Source: JBOZRQ01 sp050789255 (GTDB lineage Bacteria; Bacillota; Sulfobacillia; Symbiobacteriales; Symbiobacteriaceae). From it: 64,000 nt of DNA. Under the pieces are notes generated by a model. The model searched no databases and was not told the DNA's origin. It saw nothing but the letters and a program-made list of their open reading frames with translations. Shown piece after piece: positions 9,108 through 17,995 of the stretch. Within the stretch, counting starts at the first letter, position 1, and each line of letters begins with the position of its first letter. The translations under genes were made by a program, and so were the position numbers. The DNA lies in contig JBOZRQ010000057.1 in NCBI GenBank assembly GCA_050789255.1, positions 1 to 64,000 on the forward strand. The letters run 5' to 3'.

Positions 9108-10403
9108 CTATTTAGCACCTACCGCCCGGTGCACCATGACCACGGCTTCGGCCCGGGTGGCGCTGGCCGCCGGGCGCACCGACCCGTCCGGGTACCCGCC
9201 CAGGATGTGCAGCGTGGCTGCTAGACCGAGGTACCCCTTGGCACCCGCAGAGACTGCCCCTGCGTCGCTGAACTTGGCGACCTCGCCGGCGGCTGCCGCC
9301 GCCTGGCCCTCCCGCCCGAGCGCCCGGATGGCCATCGTGGCCACCTCTTCCCGGGTGATCGCCTTGTCGGGCTCAAACTTGCCGGAGGGGTACTCCTCCT
9401 TCTTGATGATGCCGGCGGCGACGGCGCCCTCGATCACGCCTGCCGCCCAGTGGCCGGACGTGTCCGTGAAGCTGGCGGAGGCGTCGACCGACTTCACCCC
9501 GAGCGCGCCCAGGAGCATCTTCACAAACTCGGCGCGGGTGACGGAATCCTGCGGCTTGAAGCTTCCGTCGGCATGGCCGGCAATCCAGCCTGCCTTCACC
9601 CCGGCCTCGACGTCGAGCTCAGCCCAATGCCCGGCAATGTCCAGCATCTGTCCGGGGCGGACGGCCCACCAGACGTTGTTGACCCGGTGCCCCAGGGTGT
9701 CGCCGGCCTTGGTGTCCTTGATCCAGTAGTAGAGCGGCATCCCGTTGAAGGTCACCTGTAGGGCGCCGTCCTTGCGAGTCGTGGTGCCGAGAGTTCCGTG
9801 CAGCCCGACCGGGGCCACGGGGGTCTGGCCGGCGGGCACGATTAACGGGGGCCAGTTGACGGCGCACTGGTTGTAGCAGTTGCTCGTCCCGATGGCGTCG
9901 CGGGAATAGCTGTACAGCGTCATCCCCTTGGCGTCCGTCATGATTGTGCCCAGGGTGGGATCCTCGACCAACTTCACCGTCGGGGCGTCGGGGTTGACCA
10001 CGAACCAGACGTTGTTAACGTTCTGTCCCAGGATGTCGCCGGGCTGCTCGTCCTTGACCCAGTAGTACAATGGCATACCGTTGTAGGTCACCTGCACGGT
10101 GCCGTCGGTCCTGGCTGTCGTGTCAAGCTTCCCCGTCAGCCCGGCGGGAGCGACAGGGCTCTGGCCGGCGGACACCAGGAGCGGGGGCCAATTGACGGCA
10201 CACTGGTTGTAGCAGTTGCTCGTCCCCGGAACATCCCGCGTGAAGATGTACAAGGTCATACCATGACTGTCCGTCAGGAAGGTGCCCAGGGCCGCATGCT
10301 GGGCCAGCGTGACGGTCGGCTCACCGCCGTTGGCACTGGCAGGAACGGCAACCAGTCCGAGCAGCAACAGCAAAACCAGGAGCGCTGCGATCCGTCGCCT
10401 CAT
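9108..10403 (-). CDS. Secreted surface protein: two Lipoprotein_15-type repeats plus three SLH domains
   Basis: 431 aa. A signal peptide (1-24, ending ASANG) is followed by two copies (about 28-145 and 150-250) of the 'secreted repeat' family, each with GMTLY, NCYNQCAVNWPPL and GMPLYYWVKD. Three S-layer homology domains (about 255-430) carry HWA, FKPQDSVTRAEFV and the like, and anchor the protein to wall polymers. The repeats hold paired Cys and a Tyr/Trp-rich face; related proteins are sometimes encoded near redox genes, but their function is unknown. Near-identity of the Cys block between the copies suggests a recent internal duplication. Confidence 0.8.
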   Translation of the reverse strand: MRRRIAALLVLLLLLGLVAVPASANGGEPTVTLAQHAALGTFLTDSHGMTLYIFTRDVPGTSNCYNQCAVNWPPLLVSAGQSPVAPAGLTGKLDTTARTDGTVQVTYNGMPLYYWVKDEQPGDILGQNVNNVWFVVNPDAPTVKLVEDPTLGTIMTDAKGMTLYSYSRDAIGTSNCYNQCAVNWPPLIVPAGQTPVAPVGLHGTLGTTTRKDGALQVTFNGMPLYYWIKDTKAGDTLGHRVNNVWWAVRPGQMLDIAGHWAELDVEAGVKAGWIAGHADGSFKPQDSVTRAEFVKMLLGALGVKSVDASASFTDTSGHWAAGVIEGAVAAGIIKKEEYPSGKFEPDKAITREEVATMAIRALGREGQAAAAAGEVAKFSDAGAVSAGAKGYLGLAATLHILGGYPDGSVRPAASATRAEAVVMVHRAVGAK

Positions 10404-10535
10404 GACTTACCCTCTCCCCTCAATATTACAAGGCTGAAGAGAGTACGTGCCCTCCGGCTGATTTGGTTCTACCTGCCGGGGATTTTCATAGAGTGAGGCG
10501 AATCAACGTCGGGACGAACGGAGGGAGCGATCAGC

Positions 10536-11228
10536 GTGCAGATGGGTCCCTTTGCTTCAGACCCCAGTGGCGCTCACCCGGATCAGATTCTGCGGGCCAT
10601 GAACCCGCTGGTCGAGCGGGCGGCGCTCGAGCTCCAGGGCGGCGCCCCGGCGCCCACGGTGCTCCGGGAACTGGCTCTGTCCTCCTACCTGGCGGGCGCC
10701 GGAATGCCGGTCCACAGCGCTCAGGCAATGGTTCGGCAGTGGCGGTCAGCCGGGACCTCCGCTGGCATGCGGCCCCCGGAAACGGGGCCGGGCCAAGCCC
10801 CACGGGACCAGGAACTGACCCGCGAACTCGAACGCTTCATGAAGGACGAGACCACAGCCGCCAGGTTCTACGCGGAGCTGGCCCGGCGGGCACAGGCCGA
10901 GGGCGCAGGCCCCGTGGTCGTTGACTACATCCAGCAGGCCATGAAAGATGAGCAGAAGCACTTCGCCATGGTCCAGGGGCTATACCAGGAGCTAACGGGG
11001 CGGCCATTCGAGGTGCAGCCCGATCAGATTCCATTCGGCACCCTGGAGGAAGGGCTCCTCAGGGCCATGCACGACGAGTACGAGGCGATGGAGGGCTACC
11101 GCCACGTCTACCTCACCTACAAGAACGACCGGATTCGGGACCTCTTCTTCGAGTTGCTGACCGATGAACTTGAGCATGCGACCCGGTTCAACTATGCCCT
11201 GCAGGTGGTAGCCCCCCGGGGCAGCTAG
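10536..11228 (+). CDS. Ferritin-like di-iron protein (rubrerythrin-type fold)
   Basis: 230 aa. The C-terminal part (about 90-225) is a four-helix bundle with all six usual di-iron ligands: DETTAARFYAEL, DEQKH, HDEYEAMEGY and DELEHATRF. The N-terminal 85 residues are a separate helical, Pro-rich segment with no match I recognise. Proteins of this kind act in peroxide handling or iron chemistry, and related ones occur on spores; the exact role is unknown. The start is a GTG with GGAGGG 10 bases upstream, divergent from the SLH gene. Confidence 0.7.
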   Translation: MQMGPFASDPSGAHPDQILRAMNPLVERAALELQGGAPAPTVLRELALSSYLAGAGMPVHSAQAMVRQWRSAGTSAGMRPPETGPGQAPRDQELTRELERFMKDETTAARFYAELARRAQAEGAGPVVVDYIQQAMKDEQKHFAMVQGLYQELTGRPFEVQPDQIPFGTLEEGLLRAMHDEYEAMEGYRHVYLTYKNDRIRDLFFELLTDELEHATRFNYALQVVAPRGS

Positions 11229-11285
11229 GTCTCTCGCCAACCCCGGCGCCCCTGTGCTAGTATCTTCAGGGGAGAGTGAGCAACC

Positions 11286-11918
11286 TTGTCTGTACGGGTG
11301 CTGGGGCTGGATCCCGGGAAAACGACCGGATACTTTGTCTGCCGCGGTTACGAGTCCGTCCTGTGGGGGTCGGACCGCGACGTAAACCGCATCTTCCAGG
11401 CCGTGGGCGAGGTGGACGTGGTCGTCTTTGAGGACGCCCTCGATCTGGACCAGGTCGAACCGCTGCGCCGCCTGCTGAACGTGCCGTGGGTAGGCGTCAC
11501 CCCCGAGCAACTCCAGCGGCGCCTCTTTAACCGCGTCCTGGGACGCAAGCTGGTGAACGGCCCGGCTGCCCGGCGCGAGGTGGTTCGGCGCGCCTTCGGC
11601 CGCGACGTCACCGACGTGCACGCCCTGGACTCGGCCTGCCTCGCCCTCTGGTGGCTGGCCGGCGCCGACATGGCCGCCCAGGGGCCGGACCTCGGGAACC
11701 TGCGAGTCTGGGACCTCTTCACCATCGCCGACGAGTTCGGCGAGGAGACCTACCAGGTGGTCCCGCCGAACACCGCCGACCCCGCACAGGGCCTGGTCTC
11801 CTGGGCCTCGCCGCTGGTGCAGGCCGTGAAGGGCGCCCAGCCCGGCCAGCAGGTCACCGTGGCGGCGCCCGGCGGAGATTGGACCTGCCGCCTCGTGCGC
11901 ATCGAACCAAGGGAGTAA
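11286..11918 (+). CDS. RuvC-like nuclease domain fused to a GreA/GreB C-terminal domain
   Basis: 210 aa. Residues 1-125 look like a RuvC/RNase H fold: LGLDPGKTTGY with D9, VVFEDAL with E49 and VHALDSACLAL with H112/D115, which match the acidic active-site residues of RuvC-type resolvases. Residues about 135-208 instead follow the FKBP-like C-terminal domain of transcript cleavage factors GreA/GreB: VWDLFTIADEFGEETYQVV, then NTADPAQGLVSWASPL, then GQQVTVAAPGG and LVRIE. The Gre domain normally binds RNA polymerase near the secondary channel. The Gre coiled coil that carries the cleavage acidics is absent, replaced by the nuclease-like domain. The TTG start has AGGGGAG upstream. Function is not known; a link between transcription and DNA junction processing is only inference. 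Confidence 0.6.
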   Translation: MSVRVLGLDPGKTTGYFVCRGYESVLWGSDRDVNRIFQAVGEVDVVVFEDALDLDQVEPLRRLLNVPWVGVTPEQLQRRLFNRVLGRKLVNGPAARREVVRRAFGRDVTDVHALDSACLALWWLAGADMAAQGPDLGNLRVWDLFTIADEFGEETYQVVPPNTADPAQGLVSWASPLVQAVKGAQPGQQVTVAAPGGDWTCRLVRIEPRE

Positions 11919-11960
11919 AAAAGGCCGGCAGCCGCACGATCTCGGCTGCCGGCTCATTTA
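11915..11960. terminator. Bidirectional terminator between converging genes
   Basis: 10-bp stem GCCGGCAGCC/GGCTGCCGGC (11924-11933 with 11944-11953). Six T follow on the minus strand, so it mainly ends the CoiA-like gene; the plus side has a weaker tail. Confidence 0.8.
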
Positions 11961-13562
11961 TCTCGTCCACACCAGCGGGATCCTCTTTTGCTCACCAACC
12001 AGGTCAGACCCGTCAAGCCGAAGCTGGCCCGACCGCAGTCCAGCCCAGGCGTCGTGGCGCTGGCGGCGGTCCATGAAGGCAAGCGGGGCGGGGCTCTCAA
12101 TGAAATAGTAACGGAAGTGCTGGCTGCCCTGGTCATTGCGGAGGTAGCCCGTCTGGACAAGCAGATTCAGGAAGGTGCCCACCACGTCCTCCGGGGAGTT
12201 CAGCCGGCCGGGGGCCACGTACCGGGCGATTCGGACCATGTCCGAGTCGAATCCGAACCGCTGCTCCAGATGCCGGCAGACCCAGCTCGTGGTGAAGCTG
12301 CCGCTGCGCCGCCAGGCCACCAGCTGGTAGAAGACAAAGGCTTGCCATACCGTGCGATGGGTTTTGATCACGGTATCGTCGGGGATGGGCATGCCCACGA
12401 GAAAGAACAGGTTCTCCGGCGTCAGGTGCAGCCGGTCCACCAATGCCCGCCAAGTGGGGTCCGCCGCACGCTCCTGGAGGCGCCGCCGTTGCTCCTCCTC
12501 CTGCTCGTTCTGCCGAAAGGCGGGGGAGTTGATCCCCAGGGTGACCAGCAGCCTCTCCCGGGGATCGCCGTAGTGCGCTGGAGTTTCAGCGACAGAAGCG
12601 GTCGCTGGTACCTGCCGCGCGACGGCCGCCTCCAGCCGCCGGGCACGGGCCTCAAACCCCTGAAGGCGTTCCTCGTCGGCCGCCGTGAAGAATCCATCCG
12701 AATCGAGCTCCAAGTCGGCGGAGCTCAGCGGCACGGTCAAGCGCACCGACGCCATACGGGTATCGACGTGCCCGCGCAGCTCACGCATGGCCCTGTATAT
12801 GTGCAGCTCGCCGGACGTGGCGTCCAGAAAGGTGAGGGAACGCAGCCGCTCCAGCGCCGACCTGCGGTACCACGGACTCACCTCGCGGCCAGTTCGGGCC
12901 GATAGCTCCTGCTCGCGCCACAACTCTTCCTGCCGATCGCCACGCCACCACGCCACCTCGTAGGGGGTCCGTACGGAAGCGGCATTGGCGAAGGCGGGCA
13001 GGTCGAGAAAGAGCATGTCCGGCTCGGACGCTCCCCAGCGGGCCTGCTGCTCCTCGGAGGGCTGGGCGCCGTCCAGCAGGTTCTCACCCAGAATCCAGAC
13101 ATCGGTGACACCGAGGCCGCCGTACGCTTCGTGCCGTTCCGTCCACTCCTTCAAGCTGATCCTGGACCGCTGGTACTCCAGGGCGAAACAGGACCCATCC
13201 TTCAGCCGTACGAAGACATCCGGTCGCTGCAGAGTCTCGGGCAGCGGATGTTCCAGGGCGAGCAGATCGACCTGCTCCCCCAGGCTGCGCCGAACCCAAT
13301 CGTAGAGCAGCAGCTTCCCGGCGATATGCTCGGCGGACTCCGGCTCACTCCAGCGCTGATAGGGACAGTGAATGCGCGGCTGATGTGCGAAATGCCGGAC
13401 CCTGCGCAGCCCCCACCTCAGCACCACCGGGCGCCGACAGCACGGGGTGATGAGCCTGCCCGACCGTGCGGCCTCGCGCAGCGACTCCTCCTGCGAGTCC
13501 CACGTGGCCTCGTGCAACAAGATGGGCTGCCCGTCGAGCACAGCCGAAAGCATACGCTTCAC
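11958..13562 (-). CDS. CoiA-like competence nuclease family protein
   Basis: 534 aa. The N-terminus has the CoiA zinc-finger-like block TPCCRRPVVLRWG with HFAHQP, then a nuclease-like core: ESAEHIAGKLLLYDW, RPDVFVRL and CFALEYQRSRI, which match the PD-(D/E)xK-type core of CoiA. CoiA is needed for transformation in Bacillus and Streptococcus. The protein is longer than typical CoiA (about 330-380 aa); the extra C-terminal 250 residues include a charged coiled segment (EQEEEQRRRLQERA) and no domain I recognise. The start is either the GTG at 13562 or an ATG three codons later, which has GGGGGTG upstream. No other competence genes are nearby. Confidence 0.65.
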   Translation of the reverse strand: MKRMLSAVLDGQPILLHEATWDSQEESLREAARSGRLITPCCRRPVVLRWGLRRVRHFAHQPRIHCPYQRWSEPESAEHIAGKLLLYDWVRRSLGEQVDLLALEHPLPETLQRPDVFVRLKDGSCFALEYQRSRISLKEWTERHEAYGGLGVTDVWILGENLLDGAQPSEEQQARWGASEPDMLFLDLPAFANAASVRTPYEVAWWRGDRQEELWREQELSARTGREVSPWYRRSALERLRSLTFLDATSGELHIYRAMRELRGHVDTRMASVRLTVPLSSADLELDSDGFFTAADEERLQGFEARARRLEAAVARQVPATASVAETPAHYGDPRERLLVTLGINSPAFRQNEQEEEQRRRLQERAADPTWRALVDRLHLTPENLFFLVGMPIPDDTVIKTHRTVWQAFVFYQLVAWRRSGSFTTSWVCRHLEQRFGFDSDMVRIARYVAPGRLNSPEDVVGTFLNLLVQTGYLRNDQGSQHFRYYFIESPAPLAFMDRRQRHDAWAGLRSGQLRLDGSDLVGEQKRIPLVWTR

Positions 13563-13602
13563 CCCCGACCTTCAGTGTACCGGAAAACAGGTCCGTTCGA
13601 AA

Positions 13603-13634
13603 GATCAAGGGCAGGAGGTGTGCTCCTGCCCTTC
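13603..13634 (-). terminator. Terminator downstream of the LysM gene
   Basis: 11-bp perfect stem AAGGGCAGGAG/CTCCTGCCCTT just after the LysM stop codon. It separates that gene from the CoiA-like gene downstream. Confidence 0.7.
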
Positions 13635-13640
13635 GTGCTG

Positions 13641-14111
13641 TTAGTGAGCCTTCGGCAGATCCTCGGGGCGGGGGAGCTTCAGCTCCTTGCCGGCCGGGAT
13701 GGTATCCGGATTGGAGAGCTCGTTGAGCTCCTCAATGTAACCGGAGTAATCGGGGTTGCCGTAGTACTGCATGGCGATTGAGCGCAGCGTCTCGTGCTCC
13801 TTGACCGTGTGGGTCATGGGCACGGTCTTGCCGGCGGCGGTCACAGCCTCGGTGCCAGACTGGGCGCCGGCGGCCTGCGTGGGCTCGGTGCCGGTGCCGG
13901 AACCGGTGCCGGCGTTGGCGACACCCGACGGTGCAGTCTCCGAGACGGTGCCACTGCCGTCCATGGGCTCAAGGCCCAGCTGCTCAAGCTGGGTGGGCGG
14001 CTGCTCGGCCGGCTTGCGGGACGTCCAGACGGCAACGGCCCCGACGACGACGGCCAGCAGGGCGGCCCCGACCATGACAGCGGTGCGGTTCTTAGCGGGC
14101 ATGGGTTGCAT
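13641..14111 (-). CDS. Membrane-anchored LysM-domain protein
   Basis: 156 aa. One membrane segment near the N-terminus (VMVGAALLAVVVGAVAVW, about 12-29), a Pro/Gly/Thr-rich linker, and one LysM domain (about 100-148): HTVKEHETLRSIAMQYYG, then IEELNELSNPDTIPAGKELKLP. LysM binds peptidoglycan or chitin-like glycans, so the protein probably sits on the outer face of the membrane attached to the wall. GGAGG lies 8 bases before the ATG at 14111. Confidence 0.8.
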   Translation of the reverse strand: MQPMPAKNRTAVMVGAALLAVVVGAVAVWTSRKPAEQPPTQLEQLGLEPMDGSGTVSETAPSGVANAGTGSGTGTEPTQAAGAQSGTEAVTAAGKTVPMTHTVKEHETLRSIAMQYYGNPDYSGYIEELNELSNPDTIPAGKELKLPRPEDLPKAH

Positions 14112-14201
14112 GGGAATCCTCCTCTCAGGTACCAGGCCATAATGACAGAAGCCTGCTACCGTGATTATGGACAGGCGATCCCCAATTTAAACCAAACCCT
14201 C

Positions 14202-14972
14202 CTACACTTTCTTAATAATCGTGAGATACCGTTCCTGCCGATAGGAATAGAGCGGCGATTCATGCCGTCCCCACCACACCACCGGGATCGAGAGCTCGTC
14301 CAACAGCCTGTGCTGCTCCGCTCGCTCCTCGGCGCCCAGGTTGGCGATCACCAGCCATCCCTGCGGTTTCACAAGCCCATAGACATGTTCCAGTAGCTTC
14401 ACCGGGCGCAGGTATCTGCGGGGAAGCCCCCACCGCTGGAGATCGGGCGCAAACAGGAACGGGAAGAGCATGAAGGCGATGTCGACCGGGCGCCCGTAGT
14501 CCCGCAGGTCCGCGTGGATGTAGTGCGCGCCGTCCAGCCCGGCGGCGTATGCCTCCGCCCAGTCGATCCGGGCGCGGAACCCCGCGTAGGGCTGGTACGC
14601 ATCCAGCTCCGCGCCGTCAAGTGAGACGGTCCGACCGCCACGGCGTAGCAAACCGTAGAGCGCCTGCACGTAAAACCAGTCCCCGCAGCCGGCGTCCAGC
14701 GCCTCCACATGACCAGGAGTGCGCACCCCTGCCTCCGCGAAACCTTTCTCCAGCATCTGCAAATAGAAAAGGGAGGCGGCAAAATCGGTACGCCCCGAAT
14801 GCCGCTCCCAGTTCTGTAGCCCATAGGTCTCAACGAGTCGCTTCACTTCTGCAAGCGCCTCGCCAGGGAAAAGGCCATCCTTCGGCTCCGCCGGCAGGCG
14901 GCATCCCCTGCGCCGGAGCCGCAGCGCCTGGCGCACGGGGAAGTCCAGCGCGTTGCGCAGCCATCCTACCAT
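14202..14972 (-). CDS. SAM-dependent methyltransferase-like protein
   Basis: 256 aa. The Rossmann motif I appears as VEALDAGCGDWFYVQAL near residue 90, with an acidic end of strand 2 (SLDGAELD) and HADLRDYG for the third motif. There is an RLRRRGCRL basic patch at the N-terminus. I cannot assign a substrate. It lies 1 base downstream of the M29 aminopeptidase gene on the same strand, so the two are probably co-transcribed. Confidence 0.6.
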   Translation of the reverse strand: MVGWLRNALDFPVRQALRLRRRGCRLPAEPKDGLFPGEALAEVKRLVETYGLQNWERHSGRTDFAASLFYLQMLEKGFAEAGVRTPGHVEALDAGCGDWFYVQALYGLLRRGGRTVSLDGAELDAYQPYAGFRARIDWAEAYAAGLDGAHYIHADLRDYGRPVDIAFMLFPFLFAPDLQRWGLPRRYLRPVKLLEHVYGLVKPQGWLVIANLGAEERAEQHRLLDELSIPVVWWGRHESPLYSYRQERYLTIIKKV

Positions 14973-14973
14973 G

Positions 14974-16086
14974 CTACTTCAGGTTCTCAGGGTTCAGGCC
15001 CAGCAGATCCTGGGCAACGAAGATGCCGTCCTTGCGCACCAGCTCGCCATCGAGGTAGATCTCGCCGCCGCCGTAGTCGGAGCGCTGAATGCAGACCAGG
15101 TCCCAGTGGATGGCGCTGTCGTTGCCGTTGTAGGCGATCTTGTAGGCCTGGCCCGGGGTGAAGTGGAACGAGCCGGCGATCTTCTCGTCGAACAGGGTAT
15201 CCTTCATGGGCTTGAGGATGTACGGGTTGAAGCCGAAGGAGAACTCGCCGATATAGCGGGCGCCCTCGTCGGTGTCGAGCACCTTGTTGATCCGCTCGGT
15301 GTCGTTGGCCGTAGCCTTCACGATCTTACCGTTCTCGAACTCAAAGCGGATGTTCTCATACGTAAAGCCCTGGTAGACCGAGGGCGTGTTGAAGCTGATG
15401 TAACCGTTGACCGAGTCCCGCACCGGGGCGGTGTAGCACTCGCCGTCGGGGATGTTCCGCCGGCCCGAGCACTTGATCGCCGGTATCCCCTTGATCGAGA
15501 AGCTCAGGTCGGTGCCCGGGCCCACGATCCGCACCTTGTCGGTCCGCTCCATGCGGGCCTTCAGGGCGTCCATGTTCCGGTCCATCTTGGCGTAGTCGAG
15601 CGTGCAAACGTTAAAGTAGAACTCCTCGAACGCCTCGGTCGAGGTGCCTGCCAGCTGCGCCATCGAGTCGGTCGGCCAACGCAGCACCACCCAGCGGGTC
15701 TGGTTCACCCGGATGTCGCTGTGAACCGGGTTCCACCAGTGCTTCTGGTAGATCTCGTTCTTCTCCGGGGGTACGTCGGACAGCTCGCTGGCGTTGTCGC
15801 CGGCGCGCAGGCCAATGTAGGCATCCATGTCCTTCATGCGGTCGCGCTCGTACTTGGCCATCATCTTCCACTGCTCTTCGGTGGCGCCCATGAGCAGCGC
15901 ACGGTTGACCGCATGGTTCTTGATGGACACAAACGGGATGCCGCCGACCGCGTAGGTCTCCTCGATCAGCGCTCGGACCACGGGCACCTCCAAGCCGTAG
16001 ATATCGATCAGGATCTTCTCGCCGGCCTGCAGGTTGGTGCTGTAACGGATCAGATTGCGAGCCAGAGTGCGAATGCGCGGATCCAT
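14974..16086 (-). CDS. M29-family metal aminopeptidase (PepS/AmpS type)
   Basis: 370 aa, the normal length for thermophilic M29 aminopeptidases. The metal-binding residues of the family are visible in PDGECYTAPV, RYIGEFSFG, SFHFTPGQAY and SAIHWDLV. The enzyme removes N-terminal residues from peptides in the cytoplasm with two metal ions. The start is placed at the ATG 16086 (MDPRIRTLARNLI), which has GGGAGG upstream and matches the family N-terminus; the frame is open 25 codons further. Confidence 0.85.
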   Translation of the reverse strand: MDPRIRTLARNLIRYSTNLQAGEKILIDIYGLEVPVVRALIEETYAVGGIPFVSIKNHAVNRALLMGATEEQWKMMAKYERDRMKDMDAYIGLRAGDNASELSDVPPEKNEIYQKHWWNPVHSDIRVNQTRWVVLRWPTDSMAQLAGTSTEAFEEFYFNVCTLDYAKMDRNMDALKARMERTDKVRIVGPGTDLSFSIKGIPAIKCSGRRNIPDGECYTAPVRDSVNGYISFNTPSVYQGFTYENIRFEFENGKIVKATANDTERINKVLDTDEGARYIGEFSFGFNPYILKPMKDTLFDEKIAGSFHFTPGQAYKIAYNGNDSAIHWDLVCIQRSDYGGGEIYLDGELVRKDGIFVAQDLLGLNPENLK

Positions 16087-16248
16087 ACCGTAGCGTGCCT
16101 CCCGGGGGCGCCGTGGCGCCAGAGTCGAACAAATAGTAGTATACCGTACTTTTGGGGGCATTGCGCATCCTTCCGCTTCCCCCTTCCGTATCGAGCAACG
16201 TTGATTTACAGTAGAAGGAGGTAAAGGCGGTTCCTAAAGGAGACAATT

Positions 16249-16740
16249 ATGAATATCGCAGATGAAATTATGGCCGCGCTGCTGTCCGCCAAGGAGCAGT
16301 CGGAGCCGCTGGTTGATCCCAAGGCCAGCCGGGTCTGGCAGACCAGCCTCCAGAAGGCGCTCGCCGGACCGGTGGAAGAGGTGACTCGCTATCCACAGGC
16401 CAGGGCCTACCGGTTTGACCGGACCGTGCCCGGCGGCGACAGCGAGCGCTGGCGTACCGAGCTCCGGATTCGGATCAGCGGCGTGGGCCCATATGCTGCA
16501 CATATGTTCGTCGAGCTCTCGAACCTGGACCACTGGTGGGCCGGAGCCGTTCGGACAAGCCGGGTCGGCTTCTACCCGGAGCAGGTCGACGTGCTGGACC
16601 GGTTGCGCGCCTGGTACCACGAGAACGGCATCACCGAACTGGACCACCACGTGCTGGCCCTGCCGGCCCCCGAAGGAGTCGTTCGCCGCAAGCGCGAGGG
16701 CGCCGCCCCCACCGTCTTCGACGCCCTGTTTGGTGAATAG
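16249..16740 (+). CDS. Hypothetical protein paired with an HExxH protein
   Basis: 163 aa with no signal peptide or membrane segment. The middle is beta-rich (WRTELRIRISGVGPYAAHMFVELS) and the C-terminus is charged (RRKREG). I do not recognise a family. AAAGGAG precedes the ATG. It ends 2 bases before the metallopeptidase-like gene, so the two are one operon and may form a pair. Confidence 0.6.
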   Translation: MNIADEIMAALLSAKEQSEPLVDPKASRVWQTSLQKALAGPVEEVTRYPQARAYRFDRTVPGGDSERWRTELRIRISGVGPYAAHMFVELSNLDHWWAGAVRTSRVGFYPEQVDVLDRLRAWYHENGITELDHHVLALPAPEGVVRRKREGAAPTVFDALFGE

Positions 16741-16742
16741 AT

Positions 16743-17945
16743 ATGCCTAGGATCAACCCCAGTGCGGTGGTGGCGGAGGTTGAGCGACTGAGCAAACTGT
16801 CGCTGTGGCCAGGCTTTAACCCCCTGGCTTATCCCCTCGCTCTTTATGTAGATGACCAGCCCCACCTGTTCCGGCACCCCAACCCGCCTGCCGACGTGCC
16901 ACCGGCGTTCGCTCATACCACGCAGGAGATCGGCGGGGTGCTCTGCGCCACGGTCCAGCTTGGGACCGGGGGCGTCTACACGCTTGAAGATGCGGCAGCG
17001 ACCTCGGTTCACGAGCTCTTCCACGTTTTCCAGACCACCCGGTACCCGGGCTGGACAACCTCGGAGGCCGCTCGGTTTACATACCCCGTGGAGAACGCCC
17101 AGGCCCTCGCCTTGAGGCGGCTGGAGACCCTGGCACTCCGCCGGGCGCTGGAGGCCGCGGCGCCCGATGCATCGGCAAGCTGGGCCGCCGCTTTCGCAGC
17201 GGTGCGCAGGGAACGCCACGCGCTCCTCCCTGCCGAGTCCGCCGCCTACGAGCATGGCCTGGAGGCGCTGGAGGGCACGGCCTACTACATTGAGTTGATG
17301 GCCCGCGGAGACGACGCCCACCACCTGCCGGAAGAGGAGTGGCCCGCAGACGCCATCCGGATCCGTTCCTACCTCACCGGCAGGGGAATCGGGCTGGTAC
17401 TTGACCGACATTTACCAGACTGGAAGAGCCGGGACTTCAGCACCCCGGCCGAGTTGCTGCCTTCGGCACTGGGAAGCACCCCTGCGGCACAGTTCACCCG
17501 TGAAGAGCACGAGGCTGCGGCAGCCGCAGCCGTGGCCGACGTGGCTGGGTTGTTGGACCGCCGGCAAGAACTGCGCGCCCAGTTCCTTGCACAGCCCGGC
17601 GAGACCCTCGAGCTGATCATCCAGGGCGAGCCGTTGCGGCCCCGGGGCTTCGACCCCATGAACCTCCATCGGCTCGATGGCCTTGAACTCCTTCACACCC
17701 GCTTCCTGCGGCTGGGATCGGCCGCCGGCCTGATCGAGATCTTCGGCGCCCAGGCGCTCACGCTGGGGGCTGGCCCCCACCCCCTCTATAACGGGGTGAA
17801 ACGGGTGCTTCTCACGGGGCTCCCGTCGCTGACCGTGCAGACCCTCAACGGGGGCGGCATCCGTCTGGAGGGGCAGGGCGTAAAAGCGGAGTTCTCTGGG
17901 GCGCATGTCACGAGGTCAGGCACGTCGGTCATTATGACAGTCTAA
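16743..17945 (+). CDS. Putative zinc metallopeptidase (HExxH)
   Basis: 400 aa, no export signal. The zinc motif HELFH (90-94) sits in TSVHELFHVFQTTRYPGW. A candidate third ligand is E177 in LEALEGTAYYIEL, as in gluzincins with an ExxxD-type helix. The C-terminal 130 residues are beta-rich (VLLTGLPSLTVQTLNGGGIR) and may be a substrate- or membrane-binding domain. The short upstream gene is co-transcribed. The catalytic motif is seen directly; family and substrate are unknown. Confidence 0.55.
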   Translation: MPRINPSAVVAEVERLSKLSLWPGFNPLAYPLALYVDDQPHLFRHPNPPADVPPAFAHTTQEIGGVLCATVQLGTGGVYTLEDAAATSVHELFHVFQTTRYPGWTTSEAARFTYPVENAQALALRRLETLALRRALEAAAPDASASWAAAFAAVRRERHALLPAESAAYEHGLEALEGTAYYIELMARGDDAHHLPEEEWPADAIRIRSYLTGRGIGLVLDRHLPDWKSRDFSTPAELLPSALGSTPAAQFTREEHEAAAAAAVADVAGLLDRRQELRAQFLAQPGETLELIIQGEPLRPRGFDPMNLHRLDGLELLHTRFLRLGSAAGLIEIFGAQALTLGAGPHPLYNGVKRVLLTGLPSLTVQTLNGGGIRLEGQGVKAEFSGAHVTRSGTSVIMTV

Positions 17946-17987
17946 AAGAAATCCCCCACCAACCGACTAGTTGATGGGGGATTCTGT
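17945..17987. terminator. Bidirectional terminator
   Basis: Stem AATCCCCCA/TGGGGGATT (17950-17958 with 17975-17983), A-rich on the left and T-rich on the right. It lies between the HExxH gene and the converging DUF302 gene. Confidence 0.75.
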
Positions 17988-17995
17988 TCGCAATC

